Position numbers and translations under genes: made by a program. A stretch of DNA of 64,000 nucleotides, from contig BJOX01000003.1 in assembly GCA_009731375.1 (NCBI GenBank), forward strand, positions 1,422,230 to 1,486,229, written 5' to 3'. The notes beneath the pieces are model-generated. The model saw only the letters and a list, made by a program, of their open reading frames with translations. It was not told the DNA's origin and searched no databases. Positions 40,068 through 50,083 of this stretch are shown here, in pieces. Each line of letters starts with the position of its first letter. The first letter of the stretch is position 1. Source of the DNA: Paulinella micropora (Eukaryota; Cercozoa; Imbricatea; Euglyphida).

Positions 40068-43000
40068 AGGGGGGGCTTCGACCGCGTCTTGAACAGTTCG
40101 TGGGCCTCCCCTTCCAGATTCGCGTCCGATAGGGCCCGGTAGTCGGTGTAGACATGGACTCGCCGGGGCCTCCAGGCCATCTCCCGGATGAATTGGAGGC
40201 CCCCTGCCATAACTGCCAACACTTCCTGTTCACCACTAGAGGCTGGATTGTCCGCGTTGCCGTAGATGGCGATAATATCGCGATTGTAGAATAGGAAAGC
40301 CCCGAAGCCCGCAGCGTTGCCATGTTCGGGAAAGCAGGATCCATCGGTAACGAGGATAGCGTCCCATGGTGACAGGGAGCCTGGAGACAGCTCGTCAGGT
40401 CGATCGAGGCGCGGCGCAAGGCGAGCAACAGGGAACCGTTGTTGGAATTCGTCAGGGAGCGAGCTGAGGCGCAGAGCAAACGCGTTGGATTGGAGTCGGA
40501 TGATCAGGCCCCGGGTGTCCTCTCCGTTAGGAAGGTGGATACCCAGGTACTCCCCTGCTTCAGCTTCCAGGAACTCCATAAGCTTGGGAACCAAGTCAAC
40601 GGGAGGGGCTGTATACACATCCTGAAGGGGAAGGTTGGCAGTATCCCATCTCTTAAGCTCATCTGAATTACGGTTCGGTCTCCGTTCGTTGTCATCCTCC
40701 GGCGGGAACTGCACTGTGTACTGGCGAAGGGACGGTGCCTTGTGGGCATTCATGAGGGACCTCATCCCTTCCACCCCCGCCTGAAGGGCTACCTCGGCAG
40801 ATGACTGGATGACAGATTCCGTCTCACTGGGGAGAAGGGAAAGGGGGGCAGGATCCACATTACCTCGGAACACCAGATTGGTGAAATGCCCCTTGTCGAT
40901 AACCTCCCCCGGTCTGAGGATCGGCGCACGGAGCCTGTCGCTTCCGAGAAGGAGCTCTCTCTGGTTATATTTGGAGTCCTCTGGGGGGGTCCATAGTGTA
41001 GCTCCAGGCCCCATCACTTGGTGAAGTCGGCGCTCCTCGTCTGCCAGGTCGGAGACACGTGTGCGGTAGAGGTCTGCATAGTGCTCCCGGAGAGCTTCGG
41101 GCGGGGGGGACTCCATGGCTGAGTCCGCTTGGACACGGAGGAGGAATTTGTGCTGATTACGGTCAAAGGCTTGGTTGTGGCGAAACCTATCCGGTCTCTT
41201 AGACTCCCTCTTGACGCGCTTGATGTCCTCGAGTCGAGAGTTAATCTTGCGTCTGGCCTTGGCAAGGACCTTCAGAGCGTCGGGCAGGAGACGTGATAAC
41301 TCCAGCGGGTCATCCGACGACGTCTCATCCAGGATGTGCCCCACCAGATCCCCTTCCATTCGAAGCGTACGGCAAATGCTCATCCAGAGCCTGGATAAAT
41401 GGGATCCGGGGTCCCTCGGAACCTGTCTCTGGAGGCCCCTCGTGATGGATTGCAGGGCAGTTAGCATGCGGGGTACCTTCGTTATCTTCCGCCTGGACTT
41501 AGGGGGTCTGGGCTGCCGCCTGCTCAATGGTGGAGGAGGCGGCTGAGCGTCCTGAATGACACTTGGCAGAGCAAGGCTAGGGACAGCCGGGGGAGCAGCG
41601 TCGTTCTCTATAGGTGCGGCAGCAACTGCGGCTTGGATGGCCTGCTTCAACGAAGCCTGGGGGGGCTGGGCCGTCCGCATGCTCTCTTCCATACACTGCT
41701 GGAAACTATCCCGCTGAGCTTGCGTCCACCTCTTGGGCTCCACTAGAGGCAGCGGGGGAGACCCGGAGACCACCGGGGCGACAATTCCATCAGGCCGGGC
41801 TTCCCTTCCCTCCGGACTCCGGGAAGAGGGGAGGGGGGGGGCTGGGCTGTCGGCTAGAGAAGGGGGGGGGAGAGCAGACTCGATGATTTCTTCTACAGAG
41901 GAGGGGAGGGGCGGTGGACCCGGGAAACGATCGAAGCTGCCAGGCGGGGAGGAGGGGGGAGAGTCAACCGGGGCGTCGAGCGAGAGGAATTGACGCTCTA
42001 GCCGATCCCGGGCGATGTCTACTCGGGCCTGAATCCAGCGCTGCAGGGGGGGGGCCTCCAGGCGGTGAGACGCGATAGATTGAACAAGCCGCTCTTCCCT
42101 ACTGAGGTGCGACAATGCAGTGATGGCGTCCTCCTCGTCCTCACTATCTCCCTCTGGCAACCCTTGCTCCTCCGGAGGATCCATCTGAGGGTCACTTTCC
42201 TGAGGACTCCAAAGGATGAGGCCGACAACGATCCAGGCCGAGGCCTTTGCGAGGATCCAGTCGGGTCGAAAAAACTCCTCAGGGCCAAAAGGCGCTTCCG
42301 GGATGGAAAGCTCCAGGAGACCATCCCTGGCCCCGACATCAATAAAGAGCATTGTGAGCTGCAGGATCGTTCTGAGGCGTTTGTAGCGAACAGCGGGCAG
42401 GGAGATGCCGAGAGGGCCGATGAACCGAGGCGCGTGGTCCCACGCCGGAGTCTCAGACCTGAAGTTGGCTGTGTGGTGGAGCAGGATGCGTCCCTTGATA
42501 TCCTGTGCCCGAACAATGAGGACCCGCGGGCGGCGTCGCTGGACATAGCGAAGAACCCGTGGGGAGGAGAGTGCATGCCAGGAGGTGAGGAGCATGAGAC
42601 TCCCGTCCTGGACAATGGATTCCAACGCCTTGGTGGTCCTGTCTGCCAATGGATTCCTGGATCGAAGGTGAAGCTGAGCTCCGAAGGAGGGAGATAGGAG
42701 AAACATCTGGCTTAACCATTGGTTGAGAGCTCCTTGGGAGAGCCGTGGCGCAGTGGGGGGGACCACCTTTTGTGGTGGAAAAGCCAGAAGTGGTTCTCGT
42801 ACGTGCGAGGTGAGCGACAGGACATTGGTGCCATGGAAGCGCTCCAGATTGTATCTGAGCGTCGCAAAGGCAAGAGAGGCCTGCGCGCCTCCCCGAAGCC
42901 CGTCCCGAGACTGCTTGAAATCGCTAAACCACTTGGCGGACGGCTGGGGAAGGTGCTCCCGCATGCCTTGTTTGTAGACCCTGTAGACAGTAGAGAACCC

Positions 43001-44881
43001 CAGGGGGGCGGAGGAGGGCACTGGGCTACGGGGGAGGAGGTGCCGTTCAATGGACATGCCTTGCCCCAGCAGGGAGAACGCCCGAGAGTTGAAGGAGGCT
43101 GCATTGGTGGAATGCTCATCCTTCTTATCCGCTGCCATCTTCCGCAGGTTCCTAATAATCTTGCGTAGGCGCTGACGGAAATGTCGATTAGTCTTTGAGG
43201 CTGAGCTCAGTCCCAAGGCTGGGCGCTGGGCTGCGGAAAACGGGTGAAGAACCGCGACGGGGTCAGGAAGGGAGGAGACTGTCCGCTTGAACAGAAGTTG
43301 CACTCCATACGAAGCAATCACCCTGCATGCAGTCAGGTTATGGAGGACCGAAACGGAGTCGTCGTCACACTTCACCCACTCCCCTGAACTGTTGCGGTCC
43401 AGGAGGAACGCGTGGGGAAGTTGCCGCGAGCGTGCGTTGCCTTCCATCTGAATGCAAATAACGCTTTGGAGAGAGTAGGAGGCCGGCTGCCCGTCTTGCG
43501 TCCACCGGTGGTCAAGAACGAGCGAGGGCAGGACAGAGATGTTGTGGTGCGCGGATCGAAGGGACCGTAGGTTCTGGAGTCCCAGCGGCCGATGAATGTC
43601 GAGGAGAAGACATTCTGCATGTGTCTGCAGCGTCCGAGTAGTCGCCCCTTGCCTGCCTCCGCAGTGGGCACAGCGGAAAGACTCAGAAGGACCACCAAGC
43701 AGCCATCTGTCCACGAGCTCAGAGAGGGGGAACGGGGAGCGGTCGCCGGCCAGGAGAGACAGGGAGAGAGGAAGAGCCCACGTGGAGGAAAGAGAGGTAG
43801 TGGAGCATCCCTGGCACGATGAAGTCGAAACCACGTGAGGGAGCCACGATTCCATAGACACTCCCCTCGGGAGGAAAGAGGGCCCGGCGTCCCGGAGCAA
43901 CAACAGTAGGCCCCGAGCTGCCAGTCCGGTGTCGCCGCCGTCATGAAGGTCCGGACTGGGGAGGGTGCTGCGGAGAACAACCGGGTAGCGGAACCAGGCA
44001 CAGGAGATGGGCTGGAATTCTTGCGAGGAGCTCTTCACCTGGGGGCGAAGCTCAGCCATCGTATTAATGATAGCGCTGATGGCCGTCATCTGAGGTCCGA
44101 TCATGGACCTGGGTGGGCGTGCCGAGGCCCAGTTCCGTAGGAAAGCGGGAAGCTTGGGAAAGGATGAGAGGAGTTGGACCGCGCTTATTAAGAAACAGTA
44201 CCGGTTATCCGGGTTCTTAATACCTCTGTAGGGAAGAGGAGGCGACTCCGCAGGAGCTTTACGGGGACATGCAGGACGACCTTTACCTTTCGTTATAATT
44301 CCGACCCCGGAGTACTCCCCCTGAGCTTTATTAGACAGCGCATTACTCTGGCTGGGGTCCGTGCTTGAGGTCAGAGTAGGCGGAGTACCGGAGGTCTCCT
44401 TCGCAAACGTCCGTCGGGGTCGAAGACCAGCGGCTTCTATCTCGTAGAAGTCTGCCATCTTGTCTTCCTGATCCTTAAGGGAAGCCTGCATCTGGCGAGT
44501 GAGCTGACTTTCCTGTCGGATTGCGCGGATATCCTCAGGGCTGAAGAAGATTCCTCCCATGGTGCTTCTCGAAGCAGGCCGTGTGGATCCCCGCACTTGA
44601 GAAGGGGGGTGGTGCACTACGATTGTACCCGGTGGGACCGATAAAGGAGGGGGGGGTCCCGCGAGGGGGGGGGGGGTCCTGTACATCGGCTGCTTAAGCA
44701 GGTCGGCTTGTGCGCAGCCTGGCTTCCTTCTGCTTCGCAGCCACACAGCCCTGCCTGCCGCCTGTGATCGCCAAGGGTCCGGAGCTGGCCTGTCGGTCAT
44801 GGCCTTTTGTGTTTGTGCTGGCCGATGGGACATCGAGTGACGGAGTCGGCGTGGCCGCTTTGACCTTGAAAGGAGACACAA
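39968..44881 (-). CDS. Non-LTR ORF2: UCH/C19-like cysteine protease and RNase H N-terminal part
   Basis: 1,637 residues. A cysteine box NPDNRYCFLISAVQLL (C229) and a histidine box around H490 (YSLQSVICI ... PHAFLL ... WVKCDDDS) have the order and spacing of ubiquitin-specific proteases (G-x-x-N-x-G-N-x-C-Y/F, then Y-x-L, G-H-Y, W-x-x-F-D-D). A CAHC pair lies between them. The next ~900 residues are of unknown type, Pro-rich around 960-1200. RNase H begins near 1513: VTDGSCF (D1513), SGEQEVLAVMAG and VYTDYRALSDA give the D-E-D triad. It is cut after HW at 1622-1623, where the frame shifts to ORF3. The 5' end overlaps ORF1 by 188 bases. The start is uncertain; a Met near 44685 is also possible. 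Confidence 0.8.
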   Translation of the reverse strand: MCLLSRSKRPRRLRHSMSHRPAQTQKAMTDRPAPDPWRSQAAGRAVWLRSRRKPGCAQADLLKQPMYRTPPPLAGPPPPLSVPPGTIVVHHPPSQVRGSTRPASRSTMGGIFFSPEDIRAIRQESQLTRQMQASLKDQEDKMADFYEIEAAGLRPRRTFAKETSGTPPTLTSSTDPSQSNALSNKAQGEYSGVGIITKGKGRPACPRKAPAESPPLPYRGIKNPDNRYCFLISAVQLLSSFPKLPAFLRNWASARPPRSMIGPQMTAISAIINTMAELRPQVKSSSQEFQPISCAWFRYPVVLRSTLPSPDLHDGGDTGLAARGLLLLLRDAGPSFLPRGVSMESWLPHVVSTSSCQGCSTTSLSSTWALPLSLSLLAGDRSPFPLSELVDRWLLGGPSESFRCAHCGGRQGATTRTLQTHAECLLLDIHRPLGLQNLRSLRSAHHNISVLPSLVLDHRWTQDGQPASYSLQSVICIQMEGNARSRQLPHAFLLDRNSSGEWVKCDDDSVSVLHNLTACRVIASYGVQLLFKRTVSSLPDPVAVLHPFSAAQRPALGLSSASKTNRHFRQRLRKIIRNLRKMAADKKDEHSTNAASFNSRAFSLLGQGMSIERHLLPRSPVPSSAPLGFSTVYRVYKQGMREHLPQPSAKWFSDFKQSRDGLRGGAQASLAFATLRYNLERFHGTNVLSLTSHVREPLLAFPPQKVVPPTAPRLSQGALNQWLSQMFLLSPSFGAQLHLRSRNPLADRTTKALESIVQDGSLMLLTSWHALSSPRVLRYVQRRRPRVLIVRAQDIKGRILLHHTANFRSETPAWDHAPRFIGPLGISLPAVRYKRLRTILQLTMLFIDVGARDGLLELSIPEAPFGPEEFFRPDWILAKASAWIVVGLILWSPQESDPQMDPPEEQGLPEGDSEDEEDAITALSHLSREERLVQSIASHRLEAPPLQRWIQARVDIARDRLERQFLSLDAPVDSPPSSPPGSFDRFPGPPPLPSSVEEIIESALPPPSLADSPAPPLPSSRSPEGREARPDGIVAPVVSGSPPLPLVEPKRWTQAQRDSFQQCMEESMRTAQPPQASLKQAIQAAVAAAPIENDAAPPAVPSLALPSVIQDAQPPPPPLSRRQPRPPKSRRKITKVPRMLTALQSITRGLQRQVPRDPGSHLSRLWMSICRTLRMEGDLVGHILDETSSDDPLELSRLLPDALKVLAKARRKINSRLEDIKRVKRESKRPDRFRHNQAFDRNQHKFLLRVQADSAMESPPPEALREHYADLYRTRVSDLADEERRLHQVMGPGATLWTPPEDSKYNQRELLLGSDRLRAPILRPGEVIDKGHFTNLVFRGNVDPAPLSLLPSETESVIQSSAEVALQAGVEGMRSLMNAHKAPSLRQYTVQFPPEDDNERRPNRNSDELKRWDTANLPLQDVYTAPPVDLVPKLMEFLEAEAGEYLGIHLPNGEDTRGLIIRLQSNAFALRLSSLPDEFQQRFPVARLAPRLDRPDELSPGSLSPWDAILVTDGSCFPEHGNAAGFGAFLFYNRDIIAIYGNADNPASSGEQEVLAVMAGGLQFIREMAWRPRRVHVYTDYRALSDANLEGEAHELFKTRSKPPLWDAIFRFHVQTAPISFHWSSPTKNAVLSGPSV

Positions 44882-46238
44882 CGGTGGTCGATCCGTCTTC
44901 GACAGGCGTGGCTTGGGTTTCGGGATGCAGACTGAGGGGGGGCGGTGCCTGCAGCCGGGGTAGAGGGGGGGCAGGACGTCGTCCAGAATCAGCAGGGCCA
45001 GCAGCGGCGGGGGGCAACGTAGAGCTGGTGGGGTTTGGTCGTTTACGTTTACGTTGCAGGCGTCGGCGGGCGTACTCGTACTGCTTCCGATTGCGACGGT
45101 TTGGCAGCAGGGCGGCCTGGGAGTTCCACACCCCCTGTCGGAGAATGGTCGAGCTAGGCAGGAGACCTAGCAGTGTAAGCCACCCCTCCTTGTACGCTCG
45201 CTCGAGATCCTGCTGGCGGACCGCAGGGAGGGAGTCCCACGCATCTCCGGATCTGGCGTGGCTGATAATGCTACGGAGGGCATCTAAGCGGAGGGGGCAA
45301 TCGGGGGAAACTCGGTGTATCCAGTCCGGATTTGAGCTGTACTTGTTGCAGATGCTTGCCCCTATCTCGCGGACGAGGGCAGGTCCCAGGTGACAGCTGG
45401 AGGACAGAAAGGAGGGTAGGTCAACCATGGCCATCAGGTCGCCTCGTGGGATCATCTTTTGAAGGGCCAACTGAGGCGCCGGTGGTGCCTCGGGGACTGG
45501 AACGCTGTTGGGAGTTGATGAGCTCGTTGGGAGGGCGGGTGACTCGGGGGGAGCCCCAGTGGGCCGCGGGGCGGCCAACGGAGATGGCTGAGGAGACCGC
45601 TGGGGTGGAGATGGTGCCGGGGCCGTATACGAAGGGGGGGCGGGGGTAGGTTCCAACGGGGCGGAGAGAGTGGAGGATGTAGAGGAGGAGGATGAGGAGG
45701 ATCGGGTACGCTTGATGAGGCTGCCACGGTGGCGTGCGTTTCCAGCAGAGGGGGATGGATGGCGCCCACCACGAGGGGGGCTGGGGGAGATTCTCGCTCG
45801 CCGTGATCGAGAAGGGGCTTGCTCCCGGGGTCGGGGTCGGGATCCAGCCCGAAAACTGCATCCATCGTACGGGCGACGACGTGGCGACCGCGACCTCCGT
45901 CCGGGCCGCTCCCTCCGAGATCTTCCCCGGGGGGAGCACGACCGGGAACGTCGTCCCCGCCCCCCTTCTCTGGGAAGGAGAGGTGGGTCACTGCTTCGTG
46001 ATCGAGACCTTCTTCCCCTTCGGGGGGGCGAACGTGAGACCCCAGGGGGGGGGCTCTGACCCCTCCCGGGCCGCCCCTGAGTCCTTGTGGGGGAATGTGC
46101 GCGCAGATTATCCACTCCACCTCGGCACCGGCCCTCCTTCTCGGGGCAGGGCCGGTGGGTTCCGCGTCCACGCTGAAAACGGCCGACTTCCGTCGAGCGG
46201 GGCGCGGGGGATGTTTGACGTGAACCTCGGGGATCCAT
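44694..46238 (-). CDS. Non-LTR ORF1: Arg/Ser/Pro-rich Gag-like protein
   Basis: About 514 residues from ATG 46238, only 125 bases from the element's 5' end. The first ~190 residues are Arg-Ser, Arg-Gly and Pro-rich like an RS domain, then a Pro/Ser-rich linker. A more ordered region follows (about 270-400, MIPRGDLMAMVDLPSFL onward), with a basic RRNRKQYEYARRRLQRKRKR cluster near its end. No CCHC knuckle is seen. By position it should coat or chaperone the element RNA. It overlaps ORF2 in a different frame. Confidence 0.7.
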   Translation of the reverse strand: MDPRGSRQTSPAPRSTEVGRFQRGRGTHRPCPEKEGRCRGGVDNLRAHSPTRTQGRPGRGQSPPPGVSRSPPRRGRRSRSRSSDPPLLPREGGRGRRSRSCSPRGRSRRERPGRRSRSPRRRPYDGCSFRAGSRPRPREQAPSRSRRARISPSPPRGGRHPSPSAGNARHRGSLIKRTRSSSSSSSTSSTLSAPLEPTPAPPSYTAPAPSPPQRSPQPSPLAAPRPTGAPPESPALPTSSSTPNSVPVPEAPPAPQLALQKMIPRGDLMAMVDLPSFLSSSCHLGPALVREIGASICNKYSSNPDWIHRVSPDCPLRLDALRSIISHARSGDAWDSLPAVRQQDLERAYKEGWLTLLGLLPSSTILRQGVWNSQAALLPNRRNRKQYEYARRRLQRKRKRPNPTSSTLPPAAAGPADSGRRPAPPLPRLQAPPPLSLHPETQATPVEDGSTTVVSPFKVKAATPTPSLDVPSASTNTKGHDRQASSGPLAITGGRQGCVAAKQKEARLRTSRPA

Positions 46239-46363
46239 GCTCACGGATGAGATAGATCGGGGAGCTCTGGTACGAGACGTCGTCTGGGAGGGTTCGTTAT
46301 CCTGCGGACGGCGCGACCTAGAACGGCTCCTCGGTGGGGGGGAACGGGCGCCAGGCGTGGAGA

Positions 46364-47090
46364 TGCTTGTATTTTTTTTATTAATTGTACGTTTGTTCTT
46401 GACATACTGCCGAAAAAAAAAAAAAAAAAATTGAGGGGAAGGAGTTCAAAATTTACAAGAAAGGCTAGAGAATCCGCTTTGACGTGCCGTATGAGGATAT
46501 ATTTATCGTCTTTTAGCGTCTATCCGTGGGTCGATGCGCTGTGTGGCATGACTCCATAGCGCATACTATTTGCAGAAAGAAATCAGAAGGTGTATGACTA
46601 AAATGCTATTTCCGTCATAAAATCGGGAGGGGGTACTGTAGGCATCACCCCCCGGATAGCCGGTAAAAAAATACTTTTTCCTGGTGACAGGTGCACCAGC
46701 TTGTTTTTCAGTATTATTTGTCCGGATTGGACCTGATGCCATTTTATTCCTGGTCTGTTGCCGTTTTCCTTTTTGGCTTCACTGAGCTAATACAACGAGA
46801 CATCATTCTCATTCTTGAGGACTGTTTGGTTGTATTACCGACTTTTTACGAGCTATCGTTGGGGGCATTACATGATGTCACAAGAAAACCGTAGGCTCGG
46901 ATCCAGAGGAGGTGATTGACTTCTAACGAGAGTCAGCTGCCAAGAAAAAGCAAAAGGTTGCGGCACATGACTCGATGATGATCATGTCAAGAAGAACCAC
47001 AATTTGGATCACGGTGGCCACCGTGACGTCAAGTGGATGTGTTGACTAAACAAATGCGGGAAGTCCTTTTGTCGGTTAAGACTCTGATCA
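46364..47090 (+). repeat. ~730-bp direct repeat, right copy (gypsy 3' end, LTR and flank)
   Basis: Nearly identical to 34215-34947. It contains an LTR copy at 46637-46872 with the polypurine tract before it and the TGAT flank after it, so it is a copy of the insertion site rather than an independent LTR insertion. Confidence 0.93.
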
Positions 47091-47131
47091 GAAAGATCAG
47101 TATTATTTCAAACTTATTAATCAGTATTGTA

Positions 47132-47404
47132 TTGCTGTTGACATTCAAGACAACAACCAAAATTAGTTTTTCATTTTTGTGTCAGATTTTCATTTTTGTG
47201 ACAGTTTTTCATTTTTGTGACAAAATTCAAATTTTCAAATTTAACTGTAACATTTCGCGAAAATTTACGATATTTTGCGGACAAATATAGCTGTTAATTT
47301 GAAAAATTCAAATTTTCACCAAAAATCAAAATTCCAACCAAAACTGAAATTCCAACCAAAACAGAAAAATCAATTTTTTTTGTTGTCTTGAATGTCAACA
47401 GCAA
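47132..47404 (+). mobile_element. Tc1/mariner-type MITE, family M1, copy 2
   Basis: 273 bp, near-identical to 17946-18219, flanked by TA on both sides (47130-47131 and 47405-47406). It sits 41 bp beyond the 730-bp repeat, in original flank DNA. Confidence 0.87.
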
Positions 47405-47406
47405 TA

Positions 47407-48235
47407 TGCCCGGCCGGCGGGGTCAGACGGGGTCTATATCAATACGTTGATAGGTATATATAAACCGGTCACACACTGTGTGTGACAGACCTTACCTCAC
47501 CTTTCACTGACTGCGATTCAAGAGTCGCCGGAAGACTCCGTTAGAAGTCAGGTTGCCACTGCACACAGACACTTTTAATCCGAAGGCATCAACTCAGAAC
47601 TGAACTGACTACCAGGCAGCAAACTAAACTAAGCGCGCGAGTAACTGTAACTGCCAGAGCTACTCAATGTTATGGTCCAGTACACAATGAAAAATCATGT
47701 AGTAGTAGTGTAACGGACACAATTGACTTGAACTATCCAGTAACCGTTACTCCTAATTGTGACTTAATAAAATACTGCCACTTACAGAAATCGGACTTAA
47801 TACCAACTTGAAGTTTGACCATCCAACGCTATATCCACTCAATCCAAGCACTCTGAGAATAACCTAATCTTCCTCCTCTGCAAAAGAGAGGAAACCAGTA
47901 TGGTGAGAAAATGTAGGAGACTATCAGAGCCAAGCAACAAAAAGGAAACAGCCGTTTCCTATTGTCCGCCCTAACGATAATATTATCCTGCGTAAAAAGT
48001 AGTACCGGTTACTTGTCTTAATATTATCGTTTTCAACCGGCTCAAAGTATATATAGAAACGGGTATATGACTAGATATAGCTCATCTATACATCAAGTTG
48101 GTGTGTACACTGATCTGCTCATGCTGGTCTAATGCGGGGAGTAACGCCCCAGCTGTCCCTAGCCTAGTCCGTCGCCTGGTATAACATATATAACATGATC
48201 TGATATGATCTAACGCTTGCGTAAACTAAACATGA
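47407..48235. other. Unassigned region with TATA-like word and palindrome
   Basis: GTATATATAAACC (about 47452-47465) is followed at 47469-47487 by the near-perfect palindrome GTCACACACTGTGTGTGAC. This could be a promoter or part of a decayed LTR; no partner repeat is in the window and no frame is conserved. Confidence 0.35.
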
Positions 48236-48239
48236 TATG

Positions 48240-48600
48240 ACACGACAGAACAGAACAGAACAGAACAGAACAGAACAGAACATAAACATAAAACATTAAC
48301 ATAAACATAAAACATAAACGTAAACATAAACATAAACATGAAAATGACCATATCATTAACATAGCACAACAAAACATAACATAGCATAAGCATAAACATA
48401 AACATAAACATAAACATAAACATAAACATAAACATAAACATATCATGACATAACACAACAAAAGGTAAGATTGCATGAGCATGAACATGAGCATAAGCAT
48501 AAGCATAAGCATAAGCATCAGCATGAGCAGAGCATGAGCATGAGCATCCGCATTCGCATTCGCATTCGCATTTGCGTTCGCATTCGCATTCGCATTCGCA
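48240..48600. repeat. (ACATAA/ACAGA)n then (GCATAA/GCATTC)n arrays
   Basis: Five- and six-base units that grade into each other: CAGAA, CATAAA, GCATAA, then CATTCG. Confidence 0.9.
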
Positions 48601-48705
48601 TAAAGTAACATCACACCTGGAGGAGCCACACTCTCTTCTGCCTTTCGCGCTGCACTTGGGTGAGGGGTGCGAGTAGTCGAGATCTCACTCCTTTCCAGGG
48701 CCCTA

Positions 48706-48781
48706 CAGATAGATAGATAGGTAGGTAGACAGATGGGTAGGTAGGCAGGTAGGTAGGTAGGTAGGTAGGTAGGTAGATAGG

Positions 48782-48848
<67 letters not shown>

Positions 48849-48951
48849 CTTAGGGGTGCGAGCAGTTGAGATTTCAATCCTTTCAGGGTCCTACAGATAG
48901 ATAGATAGGTAGGTAGGTAGACAGATAGATAGATGGATGGATAGATGGATG

Positions 48952-49000
<49 letters not shown>

Positions 49001-49040
49001 GTAGATAGGTAGGTAGGTAGGTAGATAGATAGATAGATAT

Positions 49041-49087
<47 letters not shown>

Positions 49088-49120
49088 GTCGGTAGGTAGG
49101 TAGGTAGGTAGGTAGGTAGG

Positions 49121-49161
<41 letters not shown>

Positions 49162-49206
49162 GGATAGATGGATGGATGGATGGATAGATAGATGGATGGA
49201 TAGATA
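48706..49206. repeat. (GATA)n/(GGTA)n microsatellite blocks
   Basis: Two blocks separated at 48846-48894 by a unique piece that repeats 48660-48705 (GGGTGCGAG ... CTTTCC ... GGCCCTACAGATA). Units alternate between GATA, GGTA and GGAT. Confidence 0.93.
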
Positions 49207-49886
49207 GATGAGATATCGACTAATGTCAGAAAAAAGGAGCTTCTGATTTCGTAAACCAAGGAAGTCTGTGAATAAAGTATTGACCCGATGCCCAGCTAAG
49301 CCGTGATGTTTGCACGGAAGGGACTGATACAGGCGATACCAAAGCTCCCTAGTACCAGGCGGGGCCAGGGCTCGTTCCATAAGCGCCCCTTGCAGAACGA
49401 GCTCCCACCTCCATTACAGAGGGCCCAGTAAGCAGATGGAGTTTCGAGACTGTTCGACAGTCTAGTATAAACCGACAGAGCACTGTGGGTTTTATTCCGG
49501 GCTCAACAAGCGAGAAAGGGCACCCTGAGGGAACAGGATTGTGCTTCCCGTCGCTATTTCGGCATGTGACTTATAGGCGTATGGCTAGGCACACATAAGG
49601 CACCCCACCACGGGCCCAGCACACCCACACCATCCCCTAATTCTCTGTCTGTCGACAGATGGCACCCATTTCAAAACATCAAGCCCAAGGGAGGGTCAGT
49701 GACACCTCAAGTGGCCTTGGTTCACTTCGTGGAGTAAGTGATGAGATCAACTGATGAGATATCGACTAATGTCAGAAAAAAGGAGCTTCTGATTTCGTCA
49801 ACCAAGGAAGTCTGTGAATAAAGTATTGACCCGATGCCCAGCTAAGCCGTGATGTTTGCACGGAAGGGACTGATACAGGCGATACC

Positions 49887-49890
<4 letters not shown>
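49207..49890 (+). repeat. R1 satellite unit, copy 2, plus truncated copy 3 (tandem)
   Basis: A full 546-bp unit at 49207-49752 is followed head-to-tail by the first ~138 bp of the next, which breaks off into a GATA tract at 49891. It is the same sequence as 9443-9988. Confidence 0.88.
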
Positions 49891-49927
<37 letters not shown>

Positions 49928-49939
49928 CCTAATCTAATT

Positions 49940-50032
<93 letters not shown>

Positions 50033-50083
50033 CTATCTATCTATCTCTATCTATCTATCTCTATCTATCTATCTATCTATCTA
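49891..50083. repeat. (GATA)n then (TATC)n microsatellite
   Basis: GATA for about 35 bp, a 14-bp unique stretch, then about 140 bp of TATC, forming an inverted arrangement. Confidence 0.93.

Larger units (their letters stand above)
34948..46363 (-). mobile_element. Non-LTR retrotransposon with C19-like protease, RNase H, RT and restriction-like endonuclease
   Basis: About 11.4 kb on the minus strand, 5' end at 46363 and 3' end at 34948. It has three large frames: ORF1 (about 46238-44694), ORF2 (44881-39968) and ORF3 (40067-36291). The 3' untranslated region is about 1.34 kb, contains a CT run and ends AATCAATAAAAA, that is a short A-rich tail overlapping an AATAAA word. It has no LTRs. The RT motifs and a C-terminal zinc finger plus PD-D/E-type nuclease place it with the restriction-like-endonuclease lineages (R2, NeSL, CRE, Dualen and relatives). 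High GC and long open frames contrast with the flanking AT-rich DNA. A ~730-bp direct repeat flanks it. Confidence 0.88.

Noticed and set aside
46637-46872. Independent solo LTR
   Set aside because: It is embedded in a 727-bp copy of the gypsy right end including internal DNA and host flank, so it arose with the duplication.
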